Source: JBBRHH01 sp038222915 (GTDB lineage Bacteria > Planctomycetota > Phycisphaerae > Tepidisphaerales > Tepidisphaeraceae). Taken from it: 10,148 nt of DNA. The position numbers were made by a program, and so were the translations under genes. Below the pieces are notes generated by a model. That model was not told the origin of the DNA and ran no database searches. It saw nothing but the letters and a program-made list of their open reading frames with translations. The stretch spans positions 1-10,148 of the forward strand of contig JBBRHH010000185.1 in NCBI GenBank assembly GCA_038222915.1, written 5' to 3'. Each line of letters starts with the position of its first letter. The stretch's first letter is position 1. Positions 1-6,442 of the stretch are shown here, piece by piece.

Positions 1-126
1 GCTATCGGTCAAAAACACCTGACCGATGTTGTAGGCGTGGCGAACCTGCGCCGGCGTAAGCCCCTGCACGGTGGCGGAAAAGTGCTGGCGTGGCTCGAGA
101 GACTCAAAGGAAGGGTTTATCCGCAT
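1..126 (-). CDS. N-terminus of an exported LEPR-motif protein (partial, runs off left edge)
   Basis: Reading the minus strand from an ATG at 126-124 gives 42 uninterrupted codons to the window edge, with an in-frame stop four codons upstream of the ATG. The protein starts MRINPSFESLEPRQHFSATV and continues with QGLTPAQVRHAYNIGQVFLT. The S-L-E-P-R-Q-H-F-S-A block at residues 9-18 matches the planctomycete LEPR-XLL motif (usually E-x-L-E-P-R-x-L-L-S-A), found at the N-terminus of many large exported proteins in that phylum. There is no classical hydrophobic signal peptide, which is usual for this motif class. The following L-T-P-A-Q-V-R-H-A-Y resembles the start of the mature domain in sedolisin-like (S53) proteases (TPxQxRxAYG), so a secreted protease is possible, but 42 residues cannot settle it. 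Too short for a 60-codon ORF cutoff. The gene is divergent from the gene at 312, sharing about 185 bp of intergenic DNA. Confidence 0.72.
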   Translation of the reverse strand, partial: MRINPSFESLEPRQHFSATVQGLTPAQVRHAYNIGQVFLTDS

Positions 127-153
127 ACAAGACGCCGTTCAGCGTGAGAACAT

Positions 154-159
154 AGTATA
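154..159 (-). promoter_or_regulatory. Candidate -10 box for the LEPR-motif gene
   Basis: The minus strand reads TATACT here (5 of 6 matches to TATAAT), 27 nt upstream of the ATG at 126. That would leave a short leader of about 20 nt. No convincing -35 hexamer sits 16-18 bp upstream, so this is only a candidate. Confidence 0.25.
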
Positions 160-235
160 TGGCGCAATCTGACACTACGTCTGCAATCAGATTACGCCTG
201 CCGGCTGCGCGCACGGTTCGTTGGTTGTAACGGGG

Positions 236-282
236 TTGCCGGATATGAGGACGGCAAAGGTCAAAAACGTAATTCACGGCAA
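236..282. promoter_or_regulatory. CGGCAA half-site cluster (possible operator)
   Basis: Three copies of the hexamer CGGCAA or its complement lie upstream of the gene at 312: TTGCCG at 236-241, CGGCAA at 252-257 (a dyad with a 10-nt spacer) and CGGCAA at 277-282. The last two are part of the 7-mer ACGGCAA, repeated exactly 25 bp apart. The copy at 277-282 occupies the -35 position relative to the TATAAT at 300-305 (17-bp spacer) although it does not resemble TTGACA. This fits a regulator-bound site replacing a -35 element. Short GC-rich hexamers do recur by chance in such DNA, so this is inference. Confidence 0.28.
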
Positions 283-299
283 GCGGATGCCTATCCGGT

Positions 300-305
300 T
301 ATAAT
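300..305 (+). promoter_or_regulatory. TATAAT -10 box giving a probable leaderless mRNA
   Basis: A perfect TATAAT ends 7 nt before the A of the ATG at 312. Sigma70-type initiation normally falls about 7 nt after the -10 box, so the transcript would begin at or within a base of the start codon. No Shine-Dalgarno-like purine stretch lies between 285 and 311, consistent with leaderless translation. No TTGACA-like -35 is present; the -35 position holds CGGCAA. Confidence 0.5.
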
Positions 306-311
306 CTTGCC

Positions 312-2123
312 ATGATTACACGGTCTATCGGCGGCATACTCCGAGGCAACTGCACGGCCGTCCAACTCTTCCTGGCTTGTGTGCTCGGCGGCATGGCGGG
401 CTTCATACCCGGCTTCTCGGAAGCGCCTGGCATCATTGTCTTTCTGGCTCTGTTGCTCCTCGTGCTGAACGCCAATCTCGGCATTGCCACACTGACCGCG
501 CTGATGGCGAAAATCATTTCGGTTCCGCTGATCCCGATCACGTTTAAGGCCGGTGAACTGTTGCTCGATGGACCGACGCAGGGTTTATTTCGAACAATGA
601 TCAATGCGCCGGTGCTGGCGCTGTTTGGGTTTGAATACTACCTGACCACGGGCGGCCTGCTGATGGGCCTCATCGTCGGATGCATCATCGGCATCGCTTT
701 GGTGAAATTCATTTCGACCTTCCGTGCCCGTATGGCGCACATGGAGGAGAACTCGGACAAGTTCAAGAATGTGAACTCGAAGTGGTACATTCGGTTCCTG
801 GTCTGGCTGCTGCTTGGCAAGGGCAAAGGCAAGAAGACAACGTACAACGATCTGTTGGATCAAGGGCTTGGCCATCCGATCCGCTGGTCGGGTGTGGTGG
901 TCGCTCTGCTGCTGGTTGCGTCGCTGGTGGGCGTTCGATATTTCTTCACTGGATCGCTGGTCAAAGGATATTTAAAGAGCGGCCTGGAGCAGGCCAACGG
1001 AGCGACCGTCGATGTCGGCGATTTCAAGCTGGATCTTGGAACAGGCAATTTGAGCATCACCAACCTGGCGATGGCCGACCCGAACGCACTGGACACCGAC
1101 CTGCTGCGCGCCGCGCAACTGACGGCCAAGGTTTCCACGAGCGACCTGCTTCGCAAGCGATTTCAAGTAGATACCGTCGTCATCAACGACGCATCGCAAG
1201 GCGAAAAACGCGCGAGCCCCGGCGTATATGTTGGCAAGCCACCGGAGCCGGCGCCCGCACCCCCGAAGCCAGGCGATAAATCGCTGGACGATTATTTGAA
1301 GGAAGCGAAAGTCTGGAAGGAACGGCTCGCACAGGTGAAGAAGTGGCTCGACAAAATCTCCTCCCACAAGGAGGGCGAGAAGACGCCCGATCAGACCGCG
1401 AAAAAGCCGGAGACGCTGGCTGAGCGGCTCAAGCGCGAGATCAACGAGAGTGGATACGCCCATGTTCAGGCATCGCATCTCGTGGAAGGCGCGCCTCGAT
1501 TTCTGCTCAAGGATCTGAAGGTCCTCAAAATGCGCGTTCCTTATTTTGGAAAAGATGAAACCGTCGATCTTGTGGCAGAGAATCTTTCCACCGATCCGAA
1601 CCTCATTCCCGACGTTCCCTCGATTACGATCAACACCAGCAAGAAGACGCTCGACCTGCTGATTTCGCTCGCAGGCTCGACATCCAAGGGCGGCATAAAC
1701 GCGGTAAACCTGAAGTATGCGAATCTCAGTGCCGATTCCTTCGCCAAAAATCTGCTCGGTGGCGGGAACGTCCTGAAAGGCGGGACGATCGACTTCGAAA
1801 CCAACGGAACCTGGGCCCCGGCCGGCGTAAATCTTCCGCTGAACGTGACGCTCAACAACACCGCCGTCGCAGGACAGAAGCTGAAAGTGCTGCCGATCAA
1901 GTTCAGCGTGACCGGCCCACTAGACTCACCGAGCCTGGGGGGCATCGATCCCGACGCCATCATGAAGGCCGTCGCGAGCGCGGCGCTGGGCGGCGTGACC
2001 GACAAGCTCACCGGTGAATTGGACAAGAAAGTCGGCGGCGAAGCCGGCAAGATTATCGGTGGCGGCGCGGGCGATCTGCTGGGCGGCCTGACCGGGAAGA
2101 AACCGACCACGAAGCAGAAATAG
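312..2123 (+). CDS. Membrane-anchored TIGR03546/DUF2062-like + TIGR03545 (AsmA-like) fusion protein
   Basis: 603 residues in two parts. Residues 1 to about 150 are a hydrophobic block with several membrane spans (about 17-35, 39-57, 60-78, 98-134), resembling the small membrane family TIGR03546, which is related to DUF2062. After a basic stretch (about 165-175) there is one more span (about 193-213). The rest resembles TIGR03545: the region at 230-300, with L-S-I-T-N-L-A-M-A-D-P, an L-L-R-A-A-Q-L block and S-T-S-D-L-L-R-K-R-F, has the AsmA/DUF748-style beta-repeat pattern. Residues 305-385 form a Pro/Ala-rich then charged, helical linker. Residues 385-540 are again beta-rich, and the C-terminus (555-595) is Gly-rich with G-G repeats, as in AsmA-like tails. 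TIGR03545 and TIGR03546 are usually separate neighbouring genes, so this looks like a natural fusion. The bulk of the protein probably lies outside the inner membrane. By analogy with AsmA-like proteins a role in envelope lipid transport or homeostasis is possible but unproven. First gene of a likely operon; next ORF is 23 nt away. The start is supported by the -10 box, not by a ribosome site. Confidence 0.82.
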   Translation: MITRSIGGILRGNCTAVQLFLACVLGGMAGFIPGFSEAPGIIVFLALLLLVLNANLGIATLTALMAKIISVPLIPITFKAGELLLDGPTQGLFRTMINAPVLALFGFEYYLTTGGLLMGLIVGCIIGIALVKFISTFRARMAHMEENSDKFKNVNSKWYIRFLVWLLLGKGKGKKTTYNDLLDQGLGHPIRWSGVVVALLLVASLVGVRYFFTGSLVKGYLKSGLEQANGATVDVGDFKLDLGTGNLSITNLAMADPNALDTDLLRAAQLTAKVSTSDLLRKRFQVDTVVINDASQGEKRASPGVYVGKPPEPAPAPPKPGDKSLDDYLKEAKVWKERLAQVKKWLDKISSHKEGEKTPDQTAKKPETLAERLKREINESGYAHVQASHLVEGAPRFLLKDLKVLKMRVPYFGKDETVDLVAENLSTDPNLIPDVPSITINTSKKTLDLLISLAGSTSKGGINAVNLKYANLSADSFAKNLLGGGNVLKGGTIDFETNGTWAPAGVNLPLNVTLNNTAVAGQKLKVLPIKFSVTGPLDSPSLGGIDPDAIMKAVASAALGGVTDKLTGELDKKVGGEAGKIIGGGAGDLLGGLTGKKPTTKQK

Positions 2124-2146
2124 GCTGCGGTGCGATTTTTGTAAAC

Positions 2147-2989
2147 ATGACGCCGCTGGTCTTTACGCTCCTCACCTTTGCGATTTCGATCGTGGCCGGC
2201 GTTCTGGGCTCGCTGCTCGGGCTCGGCGGCGGCATCATCGTTGTGCCGGTGCTAACACTCCTGCTGCATATTGATATTCGCTACGCGATTGGCGCATCGA
2301 TCGTCTCTGTGATTGCGACCTCCAGTGGGGCGGCTGCCGCGTATGTGCGCGAGCGATTGACCAACCTCCGAGTCGCCATGGTGCTGGAGATCGCCACGAC
2401 CCTTGGGGCACTCAGCGGCGCATTTCTCGCCGGAGTCATCGGCGGCCGATGGCTCTATATCATCTTCGGCCTCGTCCTCGCCTACTCCTCCATCGCCATG
2501 TTCCGCAAACGCCACGATGCGCCACAGGCCGAGCTGCCCGGCGATTGGCTTGCCGATCGACTAAAGCTTCACGATTCCTATTTCGATCAGGCGACGGAGC
2601 AGGAAACCCCCTACCGCGTCACCCATACGCCGCTCGGCTTCGTCCTGATGTACATCGCCGGCGTCGTCAGCGGCCTGCTTGGCATCGGCTCAGGCGCGCT
2701 GAAAGTGCCGGCGATGGATCTGGCGATGCGCCTCCCGATCAAAGTGTCGACGGCCACCAGTAATTTCATGATCGGCGTCACCGCCGCCGCCAGCGCCGGG
2801 GTTTATTTCGCGCGGGGCGATATCGATCCGTTCGTGGCCGCCCCCGTCGCGGCGGGCGTGGTGATCGGTGCGGTGGCGGGCTCACACTTTCTGGGAAAAA
2901 TTCAGAGCAAGAACATCCGCGTGCTGTTCGTCATCGTGCTGCTCTGGGTTTCGGTGCAGATGCTCTGGAAGGGAGTGCGGTTCGCATGA
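2147..2989 (+). CDS. Sulfite exporter TauE/SafE (TSUP) family membrane transporter
   Basis: 280 residues, mostly membrane-spanning, organised as two related halves. The first begins with G-V-L-G-S-L-L-G-L-G-G-G at 18-29 followed by V-V-P-V-L; the second repeats the pattern at 172-189 with G-V-V-S-G-L-L-G-I-G-S-G and K-V-P-A-M. This internal duplication of a Gly-rich half-motif plus V-P is the signature of the TSUP/TauE/SafE family (formerly DUF81), whose members export small anions or organosulfur compounds such as sulfite or sulfoacetate. A hydrophilic loop of about 40 residues (120-160) joins the halves. Length is normal for the family. Substrate cannot be told from sequence. It follows the AsmA-like gene by 23 nt with no clear Shine-Dalgarno site, and its stop overlaps the next start (ATGA), indicating co-translation with the DUF1634 protein. 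Confidence 0.9.
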   Translation: MTPLVFTLLTFAISIVAGVLGSLLGLGGGIIVVPVLTLLLHIDIRYAIGASIVSVIATSSGAAAAYVRERLTNLRVAMVLEIATTLGALSGAFLAGVIGGRWLYIIFGLVLAYSSIAMFRKRHDAPQAELPGDWLADRLKLHDSYFDQATEQETPYRVTHTPLGFVLMYIAGVVSGLLGIGSGALKVPAMDLAMRLPIKVSTATSNFMIGVTAAASAGVYFARGDIDPFVAAPVAAGVVIGAVAGSHFLGKIQSKNIRVLFVIVLLWVSVQMLWKGVRFA

Positions 2990-3402
2990 TCGACGGATCA
3001 AACGAAGATCGGATGAAGAGCGTCCACAAGGTGGAGATCATCATCAGCAACCTGCTGAGGACCGGCGTCGTCACCAGCCTCGCGGTCATTGTGATCGGAA
3101 CCGTCGTCAGCTTTATCCGCCACCCCGACTATCTCACCTCGCACACGGAATTGAACCGCCTGACCACGCCCGGCGCGGCCTTTCCCAGCTCAATCCCCGA
3201 GCTGGTGAATGGTCTGAAATCGTTCCAGGGCCGGTCGATGGTGCTGCTCGGGCTGCTCATCCTGATCGCCACGCCGGTGCTGCGGGTGGCCGTCTCGATC
3301 GTTGCGTTCATCTATCAGAAGGATCGCGTGTTTGTATTGATCACAACGGTCGTCTTGGTGCTCCTGCTGTTGTCGTTCGTGCTGGGTAAGGCGGGAGGCT
3401 AA
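2986..3402 (+). CDS. DUF1634 family membrane protein
   Basis: 138 residues with three predicted membrane spans (about 24-43, 85-110 and 115-134) and one external loop of about 40 residues containing H-P-D-Y and a T-T-P-G-A turn. Composition, length and span pattern match DUF1634, an uncharacterised family very often encoded directly after a TSUP transporter, presumably as its small partner subunit. The ATG overlaps the TSUP stop by 4 nt (ATGA), which fixes the start and implies coupled translation. An internal Met at residue 10 is a less likely alternative. The gene ends 10 nt before the convergent Uma2 gene, and no hairpin terminator is visible in that gap. Family assignment is by recognition, helped strongly by context. 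Confidence 0.82.
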   Translation: MIDGSNEDRMKSVHKVEIIISNLLRTGVVTSLAVIVIGTVVSFIRHPDYLTSHTELNRLTTPGAAFPSSIPELVNGLKSFQGRSMVLLGLLILIATPVLRVAVSIVAFIYQKDRVFVLITTVVLVLLLLSFVLGKAGG

Positions 3403-3412
3403 GAACCAGGCT

Positions 3413-3982
3413 TTACACTTTCGAAAAGTCGACGCCCTGGTAAATCTCGGCGATCGGAATTTCAACCCCAATGGCGGGAAGTTTCAGCGTCTCATCCAAG
3501 CCGCGCAAGTCTCGCAGTTTCCACATTCCGTCATTGTCACGTTCATATATTTCCAGATGAGGGGCGCGTTGCGAAACAAGCACATACGCCCTCAGCGAAT
3601 CGATCAACCGATAGCTCTGTGCCTTTGTCCCCCGGTCGTATGCTTCCGTTGATGGGGACAATACCTCGAAGAGCACGACCGGATTTGTGAACGTCAGCCC
3701 ACTGGGATCGTCATCCGCCGTTTCGAAGGGTTGGCAATACACATTTGCATCGGGATACGTTCGAAGAGTCGAACCCTTTATTCCCAGGCGCAAATTTGAT
3801 TCGAATGCCGTGCAAGGCTTGCCGCGCAATCGTTGTCGAAGCTCAGCCGTAATGTTCGTCGAGATCAGGCTGTGGCGCATCGTGCCGCCTGCCGTGGCAA
3901 GTATCTCGCCCTCGTAGTAGTCGCTTTTGGACGGCGACTGCTCCTCCAGTCGATAATATTCGCTCAGCGTATGTTGCACCAT
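3413..3982 (-). CDS. Uma2 family (DUF820) PD-(D/E)XK-fold putative endonuclease
   Basis: 189 residues, the usual length for Uma2/DUF820 proteins. Recognisable landmarks in order: Y-Y-E-G-E-I at 22-27 with the following G-G-T..H (32-37), the Y-P-D-A-N-V block at 76-81 (Asp78), L-F-E-V-L-S-P-S-T at 104-112 (Glu106), and D-R-G-T-K-A-Q-S-Y at 116-124 (Lys120). This order of Asp, Glu and Lys is that of the restriction-endonuclease-like fold. Members are abundant in cyanobacteria and planctomycetes, often in many copies, and their biological role is poorly known. The ATG directly abuts the TGA of the upstream hydrolase gene (TGAATG), so translation probably depends on termination-reinitiation. No toxin/antitoxin partner or restriction-modification gene is nearby. 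Confidence 0.9.
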   Translation of the reverse strand: MVQHTLSEYYRLEEQSPSKSDYYEGEILATAGGTMRHSLISTNITAELRQRLRGKPCTAFESNLRLGIKGSTLRTYPDANVYCQPFETADDDPSGLTFTNPVVLFEVLSPSTEAYDRGTKAQSYRLIDSLRAYVLVSQRAPHLEIYERDNDGMWKLRDLRGLDETLKLPAIGVEIPIAEIYQGVDFSKV

Positions 3983-6157
3983 TCACGCCCCGCGCTTCAC
4001 CGAAACCACCACCGCCTGATTCATTGTCCAGTCAAACTTAAAATCCTGCCCGGCCCCAAGGGCCTTGCCGGTTCGCTCGTCCCGCACGTCGCTCACCGGC
4101 GTCGCGAAATGCAGCGTGATCGGAAGAACATCGCTCTTCAAGCCAACCGAATTGCCGCCGCCGGCCGACGAAACCGATATCTCCGGATTCAGACAGACCG
4201 ACACAATCGTCCGGCCTTCCTTCTGCCAGTAGGTGATCTCGTTGCCATGTTCCTTGGCGCCGGCGCCTTTCAACTCCACCCAGCGCTTCGCGCCAGCCGT
4301 TGTCAGATGGCTGATGAACACGTCCCGCTTGGCGGCCGCCTCGAAGCTCTGGGCGCGATACGCGTTGTACCACTGCGGCGATAAATTCATCAGCACCGCC
4401 GTGCCTTTGCCCACCTTGTTCACCTTCACCACATCCATGTTTCGCACGGCCTTGTTGTATCCCGACGCATCCTTGATGCAGGTGTTTCCCTTGGTCAGAA
4501 ACTCGTCGTAGGTCTTCCAGCCGAAATTGTTGTCCTGGTTAACCTCGCACCAGAGTTTCCCGCCAAAAAGATCGTCGGCCTTCATCTTTGGATCGTGCTT
4601 CACGCCAAATAGATCGTCCAGCGCGCCGCCTTCGGCTCGCCCTTTGCCGTGCTGGTCCCAAAGCCCGGGCATGTAATCCGCGATGACGGTTCCGCCGTTG
4701 TTGCAGAACGCTTTGATCTGCTTCGCCTCGACATCCGAAAGACAGATGCAGGCCGGGAGGATCAGGACTTTGTATTCGCTGGGAACGCCCTTCTGAATCA
4801 CGTCGGCGTAGCTCACGAAGTTGTACTGCAATCCCGAATCCCGCAGCATGTTCTCCCACGCGTGGCGCACATGGTGCGATCCGCCCAGCCTGTCATCCCC
4901 ATTGCGGTTGGTCCACGTTTTTCCGTGCGCTTCGGCGTCCAGTATCCACCCTAGCTGGATTGAAGCGTGATTGTAGTAGATCCCCACACCGTCATGCACC
5001 CATTCCGCCCCGGCCATCAGCGGCCCGATCTTGTTGGCCGCTTCAAGATACGTCGGGGCGACTTCATCGTGCCACGCCTTGGGCTGGTCCTTGTCAAACC
5101 AGCCATTCACCCAGCCGATAAAGCCGCGATTGCCATGCGAAAGGTAATACCAGGTCTGCCAGATATCGTCGGCCGAATCCTTGTGAAAATGCGTTGTCAC
5201 GGCCGGGATCGCGTTGTGTGGATTGAACGAACGCACGATCGCCTGCGCCCCGGCGATGTTGTACGCCTCCAGATACTGCACCTTGCGCATCAGCTTGGCG
5301 TAGTCGTAACCGCCGAATGCATTGGGCGCCTGCCCGCCGACAAAGCCGATCGGCGTGGCGGGGTCAACGGTGTTCCCATAGGTGACCAGTTCACCCAGAA
5401 AGTTGTTCCAGTACGAATCGTTAAAACTCCACTGATCCATCAACTGGCTGGCGTCGAACGTTCCGATCGTCCAGCTTCGCAGCTTGGGTTGAACGTCGTT
5501 GTAGGTGATCCAATTGGTCCGCTCCGGGGCGGCCGACCCGTAAATTTCCTTCAGCCACTTTTGATAGGCCTCCTTGTCGTCCGTCACACACCACATGGTC
5601 GGATGAACGAAGTGGCCCCAGGAAATTTCGTCGTCCAGTGCATAGGCCGAGCGATATGGAGACGACTTAATGTTCTCAATCGTCTTCCGCATCGTCTCTT
5701 TGAGTCTGGTTTCCATCGCGGCGTTGACCGGCCGGCTGCGCACGCCGTTGCCGTGGATCTTGTTCGCCTCGCCTTTTGGAAACTGATCCCACTGGTGCAG
5801 ATCACCCTTCCCGGCCGTGTGATCGTTGTAAAAGTGGAGTTTGAATTCATTGATCCAGTCGATGCGGCCGGTTTTCGAGCCGTTTGCATCGGTGCCGCCA
5901 TGATCCGTGAACGCTCCGTTGTAGCCGTGCTCCACTGACCACTTCCCCGATGCTTCGGTGTACCCGATTGTCCACTGAAAGGTCCACGGCATGTACGTCC
6001 ACGAAGGAAACGCCTTATAACACCACGCCTTGTCCTGCTTCACCGTCTGAAAGTCTTTCGAGGTCTTTACGTACGCTTCATACGGATCGGACTCGGCCGC
6101 TCCGCACGACGCAACAAAACAGAGTGACAGCAGAGCCAATTTCAACTGAGTTTTCAT
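3983..6157 (-). CDS. Lipoprotein glycoside hydrolase, GH42-like beta-galactosidase architecture
   Basis: 724 residues from the ATG at 6157. An in-frame ATG at 6199 is rejected because the 6157 start has GGAAGAG 6 nt upstream and directly begins a signal peptide (MKTQLKLALLSLCFVASC). V-A-S-C is a good lipobox, so Cys18 is probably lipidated. Residues about 25-380 look like a TIM-barrel hydrolase: Trp-rich entry (P-S-W-T-Y-M-P-W), H-G-Y-N-G-A-F-T-D-H-G, and L-D-D-E-I-S-W-G near 174-181, whose Glu177 is a candidate acid/base. Then come D-D-I-W-Q-T-W-Y-Y near 330 and the GH42-like I-G-P-L-M-A-G-A. Residues about 385-505 form a class I glutaminase-like domain (V-L-I-L-P-A-C-I-C-L-S then G-G-T-V-I-A-D), like the GH42 trimerisation domain PF08532. 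The C-terminal 100 residues are beta-rich. Probably acts on an external glycan; substrate unknown. Overall divergence suggests an unclassified or planctomycete-specific family. Directly coupled to the Uma2 gene downstream. Confidence 0.8.
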   Translation of the reverse strand: MKTQLKLALLSLCFVASCGAAESDPYEAYVKTSKDFQTVKQDKAWCYKAFPSWTYMPWTFQWTIGYTEASGKWSVEHGYNGAFTDHGGTDANGSKTGRIDWINEFKLHFYNDHTAGKGDLHQWDQFPKGEANKIHGNGVRSRPVNAAMETRLKETMRKTIENIKSSPYRSAYALDDEISWGHFVHPTMWCVTDDKEAYQKWLKEIYGSAAPERTNWITYNDVQPKLRSWTIGTFDASQLMDQWSFNDSYWNNFLGELVTYGNTVDPATPIGFVGGQAPNAFGGYDYAKLMRKVQYLEAYNIAGAQAIVRSFNPHNAIPAVTTHFHKDSADDIWQTWYYLSHGNRGFIGWVNGWFDKDQPKAWHDEVAPTYLEAANKIGPLMAGAEWVHDGVGIYYNHASIQLGWILDAEAHGKTWTNRNGDDRLGGSHHVRHAWENMLRDSGLQYNFVSYADVIQKGVPSEYKVLILPACICLSDVEAKQIKAFCNNGGTVIADYMPGLWDQHGKGRAEGGALDDLFGVKHDPKMKADDLFGGKLWCEVNQDNNFGWKTYDEFLTKGNTCIKDASGYNKAVRNMDVVKVNKVGKGTAVLMNLSPQWYNAYRAQSFEAAAKRDVFISHLTTAGAKRWVELKGAGAKEHGNEITYWQKEGRTIVSVCLNPEISVSSAGGGNSVGLKSDVLPITLHFATPVSDVRDERTGKALGAGQDFKFDWTMNQAVVVSVKRGA

Positions 6158-6163
6158 GAACCA

Positions 6164-6170
6164 CTCTTCC
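6164..6170 (-). promoter_or_regulatory. Shine-Dalgarno site deciding the hydrolase start
   Basis: The minus strand reads GGAAGAG here, 6 nt before the ATG at 6157. It supports the lipoprotein start over the longer ATG at 6199, which has no purine-rich stretch before it. Confidence 0.65.
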
Positions 6171-6230
6171 GCGCAAGGGGGGTTTGAATCATTCGCCATT
6201 CACGTTACCCGCCGCTAGAATCCGCGTTGT

Positions 6231-6418
6231 TCCAGCAATCTAGCAGCCCGTGGTGAAAGTCCCGCGCGGCCAAGCGCCGCGGATTTGTTGCGGGATCGAG
6301 GCGACGAAATGATCGAGTATTGGAAGGAAATACGCGGAATTTCGGCAACGAAGAGCCCGCGACAAAGACGCAAGATTGGCCCGCGCGACTTTTGCCACGG
6401 GCTGCTCGAACCAGGAAC
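6231..6418. repeat. Long imperfect inverted repeat (about 190 bp) before lysA
   Basis: Nearly the whole divergent region between the hydrolase and lysA reads as an imperfect palindrome centred near 6325. Outer arms: AGCAGCCCGTGG at 6242-6253 is perfectly complementary to 6395-6406; AAAGTC at 6256-6261 pairs with GACTTT at 6387-6392; GCGCGGCCAA at 6264-6273 pairs with TTGGCCCGCGC at 6376-6386 with a one-base bulge; GCGGG at 6290-6294 pairs with CCCGC at 6356-6360. Inner part: CGAAAT (6305-6310) with ATTTCG (6339-6344), and GTATT (6317-6321) with AATAC (6329-6333) around a 7-nt loop. The arms differ by scattered substitutions, as expected for an old element. It may be a MITE-like or other dispersed non-coding repeat, or a structured RNA leader. 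The palindrome leaves little room for unrelated promoters, so those of lysA and the hydrolase may lie inside it. Confidence 0.7.
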
Positions 6419-6442
6419 TAAGAAACAGGAACTTCTTCTGTC

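Noticed and set aside
680..1478. Overlapping frames on both strands inside the AsmA-like gene
   Set aside because: Arg/His/Pro-rich or low-complexity products in alternative frames of a GC-rich gene; no start signals and no recognisable domains.
3403..3412. Terminator between the convergent DUF1634 and Uma2 genes
   Set aside because: The gap is only 10 nt and holds no stem or T-run.
3413..3982. Uma2 protein as part of a restriction-modification or toxin-antitoxin system
   Set aside because: No methyltransferase, specificity subunit, antitoxin or other defence gene is adjacent; the neighbour is a secreted hydrolase.
4967..5938. 323-codon open frame on the plus strand
   Set aside because: Antisense to the hydrolase, which has a clear ribosome site, signal peptide and domain pattern. 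The antisense product has no domain or start signal.
6158..6199. Longer hydrolase start at ATG 6199
   Set aside because: It would put 14 hydrophilic residues before the lipoprotein signal peptide and has no ribosome site; the ATG at 6157 has GGAAGAG at 6 nt.
6411..6434. AGGAACT direct repeat (6413-6419 and 6427-6433)
   Set aside because: 7-bp repeat in purine-rich leader DNA; the second copy is probably just the ribosome site of lysA.
6231..6442. Lysine riboswitch before lysA
   Set aside because: The region is structured but is a single long palindrome, and the conserved L-box core motifs were not found.
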